Assembly (NCBI RefSeq): GCF_963583255.1
Contig: NC_084817.1
Span: forward strand, 7,880,121-7,944,120
Direction: 5' to 3'
Source: Pyrus communis
Lineage: Eukaryota > Streptophyta > Magnoliopsida > Rosales > Rosaceae
DNA length: 64,000 bases
Shown here: one piece after another, positions 32,746 through 45,424 of the stretch
Layout of the letters: each line of letters begins with the position of its first letter
How positions within the stretch are numbered: position 1 is the stretch's first letter
Notes under the pieces: generated by a model
Told to the model about the DNA's origin: nothing
The model's input: the letters and a program-made list of their open reading frames with translations, nothing else
Database searches by the model: none
Translations under genes and position numbers: made by a program

Positions 32746-33037
32746 TCATGATTTTTATATTCTTCCATAGTGTTTCATTATCGATTTAGTGATTTTTCAA
32801 TATTTATCAGAATTTAAATATTTTTAGATTAAAATGTTCATAAAAATGAATGTACGATAGTCTACATAATTTTAAAAAAAATTAATTTACGAAAAAAAAA
32901 GCCTGAATTCATTATTTAATAATCTGGGGCTAAAATTTTAGGTCAGAAGGGTTGAAGCAAAAAAACTGTTTCTAGGCTAAAACTTAAATTTTATGGGCTA
33001 AAAATTTTAGGTTTTAAGCCAAGGGTTGGAGATGATC

Positions 33038-35060
33038 TAAGGGGTTTATATGTCTAGATGCTGTTACCAATAAAATGTACGTTTCTAGACATGTCCTTTT
33101 TTTATGAAACACAGTTTCCATATTCTACAATATCACCAAACAATAACCCACTACATTCATCTGGTATCCCATTACCATCAATCTCCATGCATAATCAATT
33201 TACATTACCATCATCTAATATACATTCATTATCATCTCGAGACACAGAATCTTTGAATCAAAGTTCATCTAGAGCCACATAATTATTGAATGCATCTAGA
33301 GCTTTAGAATATTTAGAAACACATTCGTCTTCATCTAGTGCCACATAGTTTGTTCAATCACCCACATTGCATTACTCAGATACATCAGCTACATAATCAT
33401 CACCTAATACAGTGCCTATACCAGAATCTACACAATCACCAATCCCTGTTGATCTTGATTTCTAAACTGAACAACTCACTATTGTTTTCCAATCCATATG
33501 AATTTGTATCCAATGCAAACAAGGTCAAAGAATGGTATTATTAAAAGGAAAGCCTATTTTGCAACTGTCAAAACTTCTCATATACCTACTATAGAACCAA
33601 AGACATTAAGCAGCATCTAAGATTCCAAAATGGAAATCAGCAATGCAAGAAGAGATTGATACTCTTCATTCTCAACAAACTTGGTCCCTAGTACTTCTTC
33701 CACCTGATAAAAACCTGGTTGGCTGCAAATGGGTATATAGAGTAAAGACAAATGCAGATGGTTCAGTGTCAAGATACAAAGTTAGGCTTGTAGCTAAGGG
33801 ATACAGTTAAGAAGGTATTGATTATGGAGAACCATTCAATCTAGTTGTCAAGCCTACAACAATTAGACTCATTCTTGCTTTAGCAGCTCAGTTTAAGTGG
33901 TATCTCAGGTAGTTAGATGTTAAAAATGTCTTTCTACTTGGACTTCCTAAAAAAAAAGTATATATGGAACAACCTCCAAGTTTTCAGAGTTCAAATTGTC
34001 CATCCAATTACGTTTACAAACTTCAAAAGTCATTGTATGGAGTCAAACAAGCTCTTAGAGCCTGGAATAAAAGATTCACAAGCTTTTTGCCAAGTTTGGG
34101 TTTTCAAGCATCACAAGCTGGTCCTTTACAATTTGTTAAACACCTAGCACAGGGAATTGTAGTACTTTTACTCTATATGGATGATGTGATATTAACTGGT
34201 ACTGATCCACAACCGATCTCCAAAGTCATTAGAGATTTGACAACAGAATTTGAAATGAAGGATTTGGGCACTTTACATTACTTTTTGGGATTACAAATAA
34301 GTTACAATAGTGAAGGGATATTTGTGTTTCAGTCAAAGTATGTGAAAGATTTAGTTGATAAAGTGGATTTTCAAGACTACAAACCATGTGCTACTCCATG
34401 TCTTCCCTATTACAGACTAATCAAGGATGATGGAAAACCATATCATAGTCCTGACCAATATCAAATTATTGTTGGGGGGCACTGCAATACCTTACATTCA
34501 CAAGGCCTGATATAACTTTTTCAATGAATGAAGCATGTCAATTCATGCATAATCCAGTGGAGTTTTATGTAATTGCATTCAAGAAAACTATTAGGTACTT
34601 TAAAAGCACATCAGACTATGAAATTCACTTCAAACCAAAACCATTATACATTCAATCATATAGTGATGCAGATTAGGCTGGAGATCACAATGACAGAAGA
34701 TCAATTTCTGGTTTTGTTGTATTTCTTGGTTCAAATCCTATCTTATGGGCTTAAAAAAAGTAGCATATTGTTTCGAGGTCATCAACCGAGGTTGAATATA
34801 GAGCACTTGTCATCATAGTATCAGAACTTGCTTGCATAAGACAACTTTTCTGTGATCTACATGTTCCAATAACACTTCCTCCAATGATACATTGTGATAA
34901 TGTTTAAGCCATAGCCCTTTCCACAAATCTAGTATTTCGTGTAAAATCCAAACATATTGAAATAGATTACCATTTTGTTCGAGAAAGAGTTACTAAAGGA
35001 TACCTTCATATGTTCAACATGTATCCTTAGCTGATCAATTAGTTGACATTTTTACAAAAA
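33038..35060 (+). pseudogene. Copia-1 RT and RNase H remnant
   Basis: Copia RT blocks are clear: WKSAMQEEIDTLHSQQTW near 33628, GCKWVYRVKTNADGSV, KLQKSLYGVKQALRAWNKRF, the catalytic YMDDVILTG near 34177, and EFEMKDLGTLHYFLGL. The open frame 33964-34515 covers the RT core. RNase H (CDN..AIALSTNLVF, KHIEIDYHFVRE near 34890-34990) is broken by stops. Canonical residues in YMDD survive, but the polyprotein is disrupted on both sides. Confidence 0.85.
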
Positions 35061-35135
35061 GGTTATCTATTCCATTATTTCAACAACACTGGCAATCTCA
35101 TGCTCAGTTCACTGAAGCATGAGATTGAAGGGGAA

Positions 35136-35450
35136 TGTAAGAGTAACAAAGATAAGGATCCAAGTGAAGAATGTATAAAGGGCACAGATGTAGTCACTTG
35201 TCGACATATAAGATAGGTTGTTATAAGGATTGTAATAGGTAGTTATAAGGTTATTAGAATCTTATCCATGTTGTTAGCTTTCACTACAAGATTAGAAAAC
35301 TGTTAAAAACAGTATATGTGTACACTATAAAGATTACTTCATCATAAAGGAAAATACAAGCTTTTTCTCCCAAACATTCTCGAGCTCTTTCTCTCTTTGT
35401 TTTCTGCATATTCTTTCTTCATCTTCATCAATAGTTCTTCAATCTTCACA
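35136..35450 (+). repeat. Copia-1 3' LTR
   Basis: 315 bp, starts TGTAAGAGTAAC and ends CTTCACA, followed by the GTTTT duplication. Confidence 0.9.
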
Positions 35451-35455
35451 GTTTT

Positions 35456-37446
35456 GAGAATGACACTCCATTAAAACATGGAGGGTTGCTCACAAAATAG
35501 TGGGTAGAGAGATGGAGGAGTGGGAGGTGTGGGGAAGGGATAGAGAGAATGAGTAAAGGAAGAAGGAAGAGCAGCCGCTGCCAACCCCGAGCTGTAGCAA
35601 GAGGCCGATGGCTAGAGGAGCGTTAGTTAGGGTTTGATGTTTAGGTCACGGGTATAGGAAAGGCGAGAGGTTTTTTTTGGGAAAAGTACTTTTAAGAGTT
35701 GGTTTTGGATCATTAATTATTTAATGGAAAACTAATGAAAAAGGCTTGAAAATTTTGAGTTTTAACGATAAGGACAAAATAAAAGGTCAAGTGAATAATA
35801 CCAAGATTGACTTTTCGTTAAAGTGAACAGTATTACAAGCTTTTCGTTAAAACTCCTATTATTTAATTTGTCCTAATAGGTATAGTGTCATCTTCACAAC
35901 TTTTATCTATGATTGCATTGTTATTTTCAAAGAAAACCTAACCATGTAGTACGGTGTGCTTCTGTTTGTAAACTTGTTTAACAACACGTTTAAGTTATTT
36001 GAGGGACACCTTATAAGCAATAGCAGACCTAGAATCTTACTTTTCTTGTTTGAAGTTGGCCATGCATGGCTATTAGTTGTATTGTTGCCGGTAAACCAGT
36101 TCTGGAGTTGTAAGGAAGGTGTGGCATTCTTTCTCCTTCGTTCAGAGATTTTACTAAGAATTTTCTTTGAGCAAGGTTCCAATGAGCCCCCACAATCTCT
36201 GTAACTCTTTATTAATGGAGTTGATGATGACTTTTTTTTTTTTTTAAATAACAAAAAGCAATAATGAAGCAAAATCGCAACAAAAATTCTTTAAAAGAAA
36301 TCATTAAAATTAAATAAACCCGCAAAACTTAGACAACGGTGAAGATAAGGATATATGTTAGACTGTTAGTATAATAAATACCTTCATATGACAATTTTTT
36401 TATAGAAGATCTAAAAAACTTATATGGGGTCAGTATGCATCGAGTGGGGATCCATATGCCAATGCAAATTACAATGCGTACGGATGATGCTTACCATTTT
36501 ATTGGTTATATTTAAATTAATTTGGTTTACTTGATCTAACTCTAAAATAAAAAATTTCGAGATTTAAACAATAAGACGATGAACATCAACCCCACTTTAA
36601 ACGGGAGCAAAAGAATTCCCAATTACAATATAGGTACCTTTATTTTACTATTATTTGGGTTGAGATTCTTATTGGCACATGCAAGGCTGCAAACATTTTA
36701 GCAAATATTCATCAATTTTTTGTGTGAAAGAATATTTTGAAATTTACACACTATAGGTAGCTAGAGAAACCATATATACCTGTTTTGTCTGACTTAATTT
36801 TAGCAATAACTTATTAAGAAAAAATAGCCCAGAAAAAAAGTGCAAAAAAATTTAATCAAAGGGCCTTTTTCATGCTGATGAACATGTTGAAGCATTATGT
36901 AATTGCTGAAGTTAGTTCCGCCACTAATTTCAACCATCTTAATTCAATTATATTTTCTCAATCTACCATGAATCACTTAAACCGTAAACCATTTATTTGG
37001 AAGAAATGGGGACATAATTAAATGCCTTATATCATGAGAACAGGTAGCTTGAATCATGTTTGATATATGTTTATGATGAAGTATAGCAATAATCTGGCAA
37101 TTATTTCATCAAACGTTTTGCTAAAACAAAGGGGATCAGTACAAGTTTCGCTTTCATTTCAAATCCAAGAGGCGATTAGCTCTCCCATCAATTTTGTGTT
37201 AAGAATACCAACGCCACACATATTCATGTTGGGGTTTGAAAGCTTCCACTCAAATGTGGGATTGATCTTCTACCTATTGAAATCAATAAATCAATTTTGA
37301 CTTATCCTTTATCAAACAGGTCACTAGCTAGCTAGGACTCATTCATAATGACTACATAATTTGTATCAAAGCTCCACAATTGGGAACAATAACAAAATTC
37401 GTAAGGAAAAAAAAAATGGAAACCCCAAAAAGAAAAAAGGAAAAAG

Positions 37447-37480
<34 letters not shown>

Positions 37481-37620
37481 ATACAAGGAATTTAGAAACA
37501 AACATTATGGGCCATGGTATATATGGCCGTCCAAAGTGGAGGGAGACAAAACAAACTTGTTGGGTCATTTCAGGTCCAAAGAAAATTATGATGCTTTCCA
37601 TTTTCCATGAATAATCCACC
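35456..37620. other. Intergenic, no gene seen
   Basis: AT-rich sequence with one short Maleae-type repeat (35727-35855), T and A homopolymers, and a purine tract of more than 40 A at 37440-37480 next to the gap. Open frames here are short and low-complexity. Confidence 0.5.
35727..35855 (+). repeat. Short interspersed repeat, Maleae type, copy 2
   Basis: It matches 5813-5965 from AAACTAATGAA through GAGTTTTAACGATAAGGACAA to the CGTTAAA end, and is the best preserved of the three copies. Confidence 0.6.
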
Positions 37621-37820
37621 NNNNNNNNNNNNNNNNNNNNNNNNNNNNNNNNNNNNNNNNNNNNNNNNNNNNNNNNNNNNNNNNNNNNNNNNNNNNNNNN
37701 NNNNNNNNNNNNNNNNNNNNNNNNNNNNNNNNNNNNNNNNNNNNNNNNNNNNNNNNNNNNNNNNNNNNNNNNNNNNNNNNNNNNNNNNNNNNNNNNNNNN
37801 NNNNNNNNNNNNNNNNNNNN
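37621..37820. other. Assembly gap (200 N)
   Basis: Exactly 200 N, probably a placeholder of fixed size. It hides the 3' end and one flank of the second Copia element. Confidence 0.99.
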
Positions 37821-37973
37821 CCTTTATTTATAGTAGTAAGATAGGTTAAATCCTTACCCTTTTAGGATTACAACTCTAATAGGATATTAATTACTAAAGA
37901 GAACATTCAAAGATATCCCTAGATATAATAGGATTTACACAATCACATTCTTATTCTAAATATGACTGCAACA
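37821..37973 (-). repeat. Copia-2 3' LTR, truncated by gap
   Basis: It shares TTTATTTATAGTAGTA, AAATCCTTACC, AAGATATCCCTA and TATGACT.CAACA with 44693-44964. Confidence 0.9.
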
Positions 37974-38694
37974 CTCCCCCTTAAGTGTGTAAATACTCAA
38001 ACAAAACATCGCATCAGATCTTAAGCAGATAAGGTAGAACAGTTGATGAAGTCGGTAGCGCAACGGGCGAATGCGAGTCTCAAATATAAAGAAAATATGC
38101 ATTGGTAGTAAAACTTACAAAACCTCACTATGGTAAAACTTAAGGCAAGTGAAAACTCATAGACTAAAGAGAAAAATGAGAAGTATGCATAATGTCTAAA
38201 ATAAACGTCAAACAGGATGTAAATAGTGAACTCAACGGAGTATGATCATCCCAAGATGGGTGCCTCATCAAAACCTCGTTAGGTAGCAAAAATCCAGTGG
38301 GAAAAATGCTCATAATCGTAGGAAAAATAGTACATTAAGATCAAGTGAGTATGCTTCAGGATATTTCCTCTGAGTTAGACATAACTTCCAAATAAGAGAA
38401 CTACAAGTGATTCAACTCAGATAATTTACGCATACCGATTCCTTGGACTAGCTTCTAAAAAGTAGACTTGGGCAATGACTTGGTAAAGAGATCGGCCAGG
38501 TTATCCTGAGAAAGGATTTGCTTGACTTCAATGTTCTGATGATGTTGTTGTTGGTAAGAATAAAAGAACTTTGGCATTATATGCTTGGTGTTGTCTCCCT
38601 TCACGTATCCATTCTTCAACTACTTGATACATGTTGCATTGTCTTCAAAGATCGTCGTAGAAAAGTCAAGGACGGAAGTAAGACCACTAGTGCT

Positions 38695-41600
38695 TCAAAT
38701 ATGTTCCATGACTGCTCTCAACCAAAAGCACTCAAGCGATGCTTCATACAGGGCAAGGATCTCAACATGGTTCAAAGAAGTCACAACTAGCGTTTTCTTG
38801 GTAAACCTATAAGATATAGCGGTGTCTCCAACGATAAAGACATAGCCCATTTGAGAACGTGCCCTATATGGGTCAGACAAATATCTAGCATTTGTGTAAC
38901 CAACAAGGTGAGAATCAACTCGAGAATCGAGGGGGGCAGCGGCTCCTCTCAAAGATTCGTGGGTACAGAACAAGCCCAAATCTGTCGTACCCTTGAGGTA
39001 GTAGAAAATGTTAACATCATTCCAATGTCTGCGTGTGGGCACATTGCTATATCTAGCCAATAGATTAACAATGATGGAGATGTCAGGTCTAGTGCATTGA
39101 GCCAAGTACAATAAAGCCCTAATTGCACTTAGGTATGGAACTTCAGGCTTCAAAATCTCTTCCTCATCCTCCTTGGGACGGAAGGGATCTTGTTCAGCAT
39201 TTAGAGTCCGAACGACTATGAGAGTACTTGAAGGCTTCGCTTTATTCTCATTAAAATGTTGCAACACCTTTTGGGTGTAGTTCGATTGATGTTCTAAGAT
39301 TCCATCCGAGCAATGCTCGATCTCCAAGCTGAGACAATATCAAGTTTCCCAAGATCTTTCATCTCAAATTCCGATTTCAAGTGAACAACAATTTCCTCAA
39401 GCTCTGTGGGAGTTCTGATGAGGTTTATGTCATCGACATAAACTGCAATCATCACAAATCTGGAATGTGACTTCTTTATGAACATGCATGGGTATAATTT
39501 GTTGTTCACATAACCTTGACTTGTCAAATATTCACCCAGATGGTTATACCACATTCACCCGGATTGTTTCAATCCGTAAAGTGATCTCCTTAATCTAATA
39601 GAGAGAGTGTTCCGTGATCTAGAGCTATTTAAACCAATCAATGGAAGTCTTTCTGGAACTTTCATATAGATTTCCGTATCTGGATCCCCATAGAGATAAG
39701 CAGTTACCACGTCTATAAGCTGCATATTCAGTTTTTAAGAAACTACCAATCTGATTATGTAGCGGAACGTTATAATGTCCATTACAAGGGAATACGTCTC
39801 CCACGGGCTTCACATATGGTGGAGTAAGAGTTATTGGTCCAAACACCTTAAGTTTCGCAAGCGAATCGAGTTCGACCTAGATTGCTTATTTCCAGTTTTA
39901 CCAATCCGTTCTACGTTAGCATTCATCAACAAAACGTGGTTTAATGTCATTGCTAAGCATGATGTCAGTAGCTACTATATACGCAAAAGCATCAACGACG
40001 ATCATCTCATTCTGATTCCAAACCTTATCTAATATTGGTTAGTGAACCGAAATCTTGTGATTCTTGGAAAGTCGGGTTGTCTCATCTAAGACATCACTGT
40101 AATCTAGAATAACCTCATACGTTGGAAAGGATGAGTACACAATGGTCAGATTCAAACTAGGGTCACTAGTTTATGCCTTTTTCCTCTTCCAGGGTTGTGA
40201 ATCTTTTAAACCAAAAGGTCTGATATGCTTCAGGGTCAGAGTAGATGATTGGCTAGCCATCAATGTACCGGGCCACATGGAAAGTACGACCTCCCCACTT
40301 TCAAGGATGGTCCGGCCTTCCTAAGTGGGATTACAACGTACGCAGGGTACGTCTATCCTTGCAAGTGTGTTTGCAGCAGATATATATAATCTTGTCACCT
40401 TAGCTAGATCAGTAAAAGCATTTGGCATGCTTTGAGCAATGCTCTGACGATCTATAATTCGTCGCAAATCAATTTCATACTGGGTAGTGCAGGGATCTAA
40501 ATGAGACATAGTGGGAGCATACCACGACAATTCGTGGTGTTCTTCTGGAACGTTAACATGCTTATCTCCCCTTAACGACAGGAAGACTGTCTCATCAAAG
40601 TGACAATCCGCAAAACGTGTGGTAAATATATCTTCTGTCAAGGGCTCTAAATAGCGAATAATTGATGGCGAATCATAACCAACATTGGTTCCCATTTTTC
40701 TCTGAGGACCCATTTTGGTACGTAGTGGCGGAGCTATTGGTACATAGACTACGCACCCAAACACATGTAAATGCAATATGTCAGACTCGTATCCAGTAAC
40801 CAACTGTAACGGTGAATGAGGTTGGGTAGCGATGGGCCTCAGGCGGACCAGTATAACTGCGTGCAATATTGTATAGCCCCAGGCATATACCAACAACTTG
40901 GTTCACATAACCAAAGTTCGAGCTATCAATTGAAGATGTTGTATGAAAGCTTCTGCCAGGCCATTTTGGGTGTGAACATGGGGTACGAGATGTTCAACTT
41001 CAATCATTCAATAATCGTTAAAAGTATGTGATTTAAACTCTTCAGCGTTACCCAATCGAATCGACTTGATTGAATAATCAGGATAGTGAGCCTTTAGCTT
41101 CATAATTTGTGCTAGGAGTTTCGCAAATGCAGTGTTGCGTGCCGATAGTAGGCAAACATGTGACCATCGTGTCGATGCATCAACCAACACCATAAAGTAT
41201 CTAAATGATTCGCATGTTGATTGGATAGGTCCACAAATATCCATTTGAATCCTCTGAAGAAACTTAGGAGGGTTGTGAATAATCTTTGTAATTGAGGGTT
41301 AAGTATTCAACTTACCCAAAGAACACGCTTTGCATGGTGGGAATCCAACGTATGAAGGTAAATAATGCCCATGTGATGATTTGAGGATATGACGCATCAT
41401 GTCATGTCCGAGATGTCCCATACAGTCATACCAAAGCAGCAAAGTGCTATGGAACTCAGGCACAAGGTCGGCCACATGGTGGGCTTCTATGCCACAAATG
41501 GCTGTGATGTACAACCCACTCGAGAAATGTTCCAACTTCTCGTGAATATGCTTATGGCCATACTCGTAAGAAGTGATACAAAGAAATTCAGATCCATTCT

Positions 41601-41930
41601 CCTCAGTGGTTTCAATATGATATTGATTATCTCGAAAATCTCTAAAACTCAACAACGTTCTTCCAAAACGTGGAGAATAGAAAGCCTTTTTAATGGTTAA
41701 GACGGTACCATTAGACAACATGATACAAGCCTTTCTGTATCCTTCAATCAGGTTGGATGATGAGCCTGAGAGAGTTGTTAGAGGTGTTTTCTTAGGTACG
41801 AAATTAGTAAAATAGTGTCACTCACGCAATATAGTGTGCGTGGCACTATCAACCAGACAACTAACTTCCCTACTAGACATACCTAGAAATAAATTGGTTG
41901 AATTGGTCACATGCATAAATATAATTCCAT
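38695..41930 (-). pseudogene. Copia-2 protease, integrase, RT, RNase H remnant
   Basis: On the minus strand: a protease trace CLVDSATHTILRE near 41860, lacking the Gly of the D-S-G triad. The integrase zinc end (LLWYDCMGHLGHDMM...CKACSLGKL) and core (DICGPI, STRWSH) follow; the second catalytic block reads RLGNAEEF, with Gly where Asp is required. RT shows AVYVDD near 39440 with both Asp kept, then MKDLGKLDI. RNase H (39327-38695) includes YLAQCTRPDI and SLNHVEILALYEASLE. Separate open frames are joined only by frameshifts or stops. Confidence 0.85.
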
Positions 41931-42059
41931 TCATTCAATTAATCAATTCGAGAAATAATATCCATAAAAAAGTTATCCATAATTCAAAACAAACAAAAAC
42001 CAAACAAATTATTCTAAATACTTAGGAAAATTGTCCAAAAATTAAACCATAAAGATACA

Positions 42060-43100
42060 AATTTGGGGAGGGGGGGGGTGGTGTTCGGCCACTCCTAGTG
42101 GGTTCAGCCACAAGGGGTAAAAACACCTTAAAACATGTCTAGAAGAATAAAACTTATTCATCCATAGGAGCTAATGCCTCCTGAAAATATGATATCTCCA
42201 TGGATGTAGTAGCATCTTCGGGATGTTCTATATGGGCAAAGTTAAACTCACGACATGAATGATACTTGGCAATAGCCTCAGGGGTAGCTCAGCATACGCG
42301 TGACCAATGACCCTTTAATCCACAACGGTAACACATGTCCATTTCAGTGGAAGCCGATTGAACGGTAGTTTTTCTCTTGTTCTTGAAGTTTGGGGCCTTA
42401 GGAGTAAGGGGTTGGCACTTTTGGGTAAAATTTCCTCCTTTGGGTGGGCCTTGGCTCTATTGACATTGGGCCCATGGTTAGGCTTGCCGCCCATTGTCAC
42501 AATCAAGATGATTTTTGTGTCGTTTGTGGCTGCTAGAATTGGTCGCATGCCCTTCAGGCGCGACGTTCGAGCTAGTGGGTCAAGCTTGATGAACTTCTGT
42601 GCCCTAAATTGTTGCTGCAGGATAATAGTGGTGACATGGAAGGTCGAATAGGTCTTCTCTGAGAGATCTGATTCTGTTAAGTCCATTTTACAAAACTTAA
42701 GCAGTGATCGAATTCTATAAACTTCAGAGTTGTATTCATTCACAGACTTAAAGTCTTGGAAGCGAAGATGTTGTTAGTCGTGTCTTGCTTTAGGCAAGTA
42801 GATGTCTTTCTAGTGATCGAAACGATTAGCCAGTATAAGCTAGAGGGTGTGTCCATCCTCCTCAGCGAGGAACTCGGTCTACAGAGCATCATGGATGTGG
42901 CTTCGAATGAAGATCATTGCAATAGTTTTCTGAGCTTCATTGACGGGTTTTGGTGTCAGTAGGTGCCTCGATAGTGGCTCTAATACTCTTTGCAGTAAGA
43001 TGGAGTTTCATGTCTTGAACCCACTTTAGGTAGTTTCTTCTATAGACTTCCAAAGTGGTGAAATCGAGCTTATTCAAGTTGGACTTGTCCCTAAAAGAGG
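42060..43100 (-). pseudogene. Copia-2 gag remnant
   Basis: Read on the minus strand from about 43095: NLNKLDFTTLEVYRRNYLKW and FLAEEDGHTL of the gag N-terminal domain, then FQDFKSVNEYNSEVYRI. The zinc knuckle CYRCGLKGHWSRVC near 42340-42290 keeps all four metal ligands. In-frame stops occur before and after the knuckle. Confidence 0.85.
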
Positions 43101-44692
43101 GTACAACAAAACATGGTTAGTCAAATGGTAATCTATAGACATACATTGTAGAACATTCAGGTTCTATAGACATGTATTGGTTTAATTTAAACATGAAAGC
43201 TACAGGTTTCATGTGGTAAGTTTTGATTGAAAACTTTGGGTTTCAAGGGCACTAAATATGAAACTATAGGTTCAATTTAGTTTTATGAACGATTAGTTCA
43301 TAAAGGAGAGGTTCCTACAAGAACACATAATGCAATATGATGATTGAAGTGTAGTGGATTTGAGTTGCTTCGGGAACTCAAGTGTGAGAGATTCGAGACT
43401 ACGAAAAGATGTTAACAGTTCAAAGTATTTAAATAAATTATTGAATCGTTAATGTCCAAAAGTGATCTCTATGTCAATAATTTTGGATTAATTATCAGAT
43501 TAATGGACTGCATGTCACTTTTAATTAATTTAATAGATCAGGACCAAACCGGGTCGATCGTGGAAGCAAAATAATGATAGACATGTCAAATTAGCTTTGG
43601 TTGGTGATAAACCAAGTGATACTTAAATTAGAATTAATCAGCGTAAACCAAATATCCCAAAAAATATTTTGGGCATGATTTATAACATGGGGATTGCCAA
43701 AAATTAGCATTGGGTCGAAAAAATAATACGGCAATAGGCTATGCAATTCGACTGCACACTTATTGGGTCACGGGAGGGCTGCAGGCCTCTGGTCGTGTGG
43801 TTTGGGTAGCCCAATAGCAAAAACTACTGGTTTTGGGCCTAAAAACCAGGCATGGGGCAAGCCCAGCCTAAGGCTGGCTTACAGGTTAGTGTGGGGAAGC
43901 CCAGTCGAAGCTAGGTTTTGGATTTTTGGGTCGGGGCGAGTCAAGCTCAGCAGCAAAAACTTTAGGCAAGTTGGCTGAGGCATGGATAAGGCCCAACAAA
44001 TGACATGGGCTTACAGCAGGCGGGCCTAGGGTGCAAGACAAAGCCCAGTGGCATAAGGCTGCTAGCTTATTGGGTCAGGAACACATGGATAAGTCCAAGA
44101 AAAGGTTGCAAGCTTTCTTAGGGGATGGGCTGGGTTTCGGGCCTATGTAAGCCTACCAGGCCGTGTCCGTTTAGGTGCAGCAAAGCCCAAAGCGCTGCTG
44201 CCATGGTCCAGACATCGAAATGACATCGTCCTAGTGGCGTGCTAGACGCGGCTGGGTTGCAGACCAGCGTAGAGGTCAATGGTGGTGCCACGGTGGTGGT
44301 GCGGCGGCGGTGCCCCACGGTTCCCAGAATTTTATTATTTTTTTTTTCGACTTCTCTAGGGTTTGAAAAATTGAAACCCTAAATTGCTTCTAATTTATTT
44401 ATATTCTTTGACTCATAAATTCCACATATATATATATATATATATATTGACAAATATATGAAACATATACAATATATATATATATATATATCGGAAGAAA
44501 AATATAAACATGGGGGGTTCATGTATCATAGGGAATGTTTTCATACTTCATGGTCGTTTCAAATATCTTACGTTATTTTAAGTGTATCTGATTGGCAGAA
44601 AAAATAAGTAAAAGCCTTTGAATTTTGTAGAAGATAGCCTCCTACTACGATCCTTCAGTTCCTTAGCTTCTGACAAGAGCATACTGATAACG
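43101..44692 (-). other. Copia-2 long untranslated leader
   Basis: About 1.6 kb between the primer site and gag. It includes an unusually GC-rich portion (43740-44330, GGGCC/AAGCCCA-rich) and two AT microsatellites (44426-44447, 44473-44490). No protein is recognisable. It could be native leader or an old insertion. Confidence 0.5.
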
Positions 44693-44964
44693 TGTTGTAG
44701 GTTTATTTAACTGAGCTATTCTAAGGGAATAGAGAGGGGGAGGCCGACGATAATAAGAGAGAGAAGAGAGAGATTTAATTGTGAGGTGTGTCTTGTATCA
44801 CATCCCTTATGCCTTTATTTATAGTAGTAGTATATGTTAAATCCTTACCTTTTTGGGATTACAACTTTAATAATATATTAACTACTAAAGGAAATATTCA
44901 AAGATATCCCTATATACACTAGGATTTATACAATCACATTCTTATTTTACATATGACTACAACA
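44693..44964 (-). repeat. Copia-2 5' LTR
   Basis: 272 bp; on the minus strand it starts TGTTGTAGTCATATG and ends CCTACAACA, followed by the primer site. Confidence 0.9.
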
Positions 44965-45279
44965 CATTTTAATTTTTTTAATATTTTATGGTGGATCAGA
45001 TTGTAATGTGAGTTTAGAATAGAATAATGAGATGGGTCTAATAACACTCATTAATTTTAATGCAAGCGGCGTATTTCTTTGCCGAATATGACATTTCTTC
45101 TCATTTATCTGCATTAAGGTCTTGACTAATCCTTTATTAATGTTCGTTTTAAGAAAACTGCTTTCCTATAATTGAAAACTCATGCGAGAAAAAGTAAACC
45201 TCCATTCATATCATCACAGAGCAACAATGCCTCAACTCTTTTTTGTTTTTTAAACAAACGATATTATCTACATTTAAAA

Positions 45280-45424
45280 AGGGAGGGGGGGGGGAAGTGG
45301 GCTTAGACTCACAATGAGTTTGGCATAATAATGTGGTTTAACTTCACATTTGACGAAAATCGAACCTAAGACCTCTTACTTTTAAGTATTTTAAGTGATG
45401 AGAAATATCACTAGATCATAGTCA
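45280..45424 (-). mobile_element. tRNA-derived SINE, minus-strand copy
   Basis: On the minus strand it reads TGATCTAGTGATATTTC, then AAGAGGTCTTAGGTTCGATT, then ACCACATTATTATGCC, matching the copies at 60131 and 22509. A C-run forms its tail. Confidence 0.65.

Larger units (their letters stand above)
29604..33037 (+). mobile_element. PIF/Harbinger element nested in Copia-1
   Basis: Copia reading stops after GYAG and resumes at 33038 with GFICLDAVTNKMYVSRH, so the 3.4 kb between is an insertion. It contains both proteins of a PIF/Harbinger element, a Myb-like accessory factor (+) and a DDE transposase (-), both broken. The right end, reverse-complemented, reads TTAGATCATCTCCAACCC, a common plant Harbinger-type end. 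The left end (AAAGCTAAATTTGAGC, then a C-run) does not show the matching repeat, so it may be rearranged. A TAA at both junctions fits the 3-bp target preference but is weak evidence. Confidence 0.8.
26630..35450 (+). mobile_element. Ty1/copia LTR retrotransposon, decayed, with nested insertion
   Basis: LTRs at 26630-26933 and 35136-35450 are clearly homologous but diverged. A perfect 5-bp GTTTT duplication flanks the element (26625-26629, 35451-35455). A primer site TGGTATCATCG follows the 5' LTR and a purine tract (GATTGAAGGGGAA) precedes the 3' LTR. The order gag, protease, integrase, RT, RNase H defines Copia. It is split at 29604-33037 by a PIF/Harbinger element. Numerous stops make it inactive. 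Confidence 0.92.
37821..44964 (-). mobile_element. Ty1/copia element 2, minus strand, decayed
   Basis: The 5' LTR is 44964-44693; the 3' LTR is 37973 down to the gap. The primer site after the 5' LTR reads CGTTATCAG on the minus strand and the polypurine tract CTTAAGGGGGAG is at 37985-37974. The order on the minus strand is a long leader, gag, protease, integrase, RT, RNase H. Reading frames are broken throughout. The target duplication cannot be tested because one flank is lost in the gap. Confidence 0.9.

Noticed and set aside
32503..32789. Three overlapping Cys/Val/Phe-rich frames
   Set aside because: They are produced by a TG-rich minisatellite inside the PIF element; all frames stay open and none looks like a protein.
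37607..37849. An open frame crossing the N run
   Set aside because: It exists only because unknown bases are translated as X; it is an artefact.
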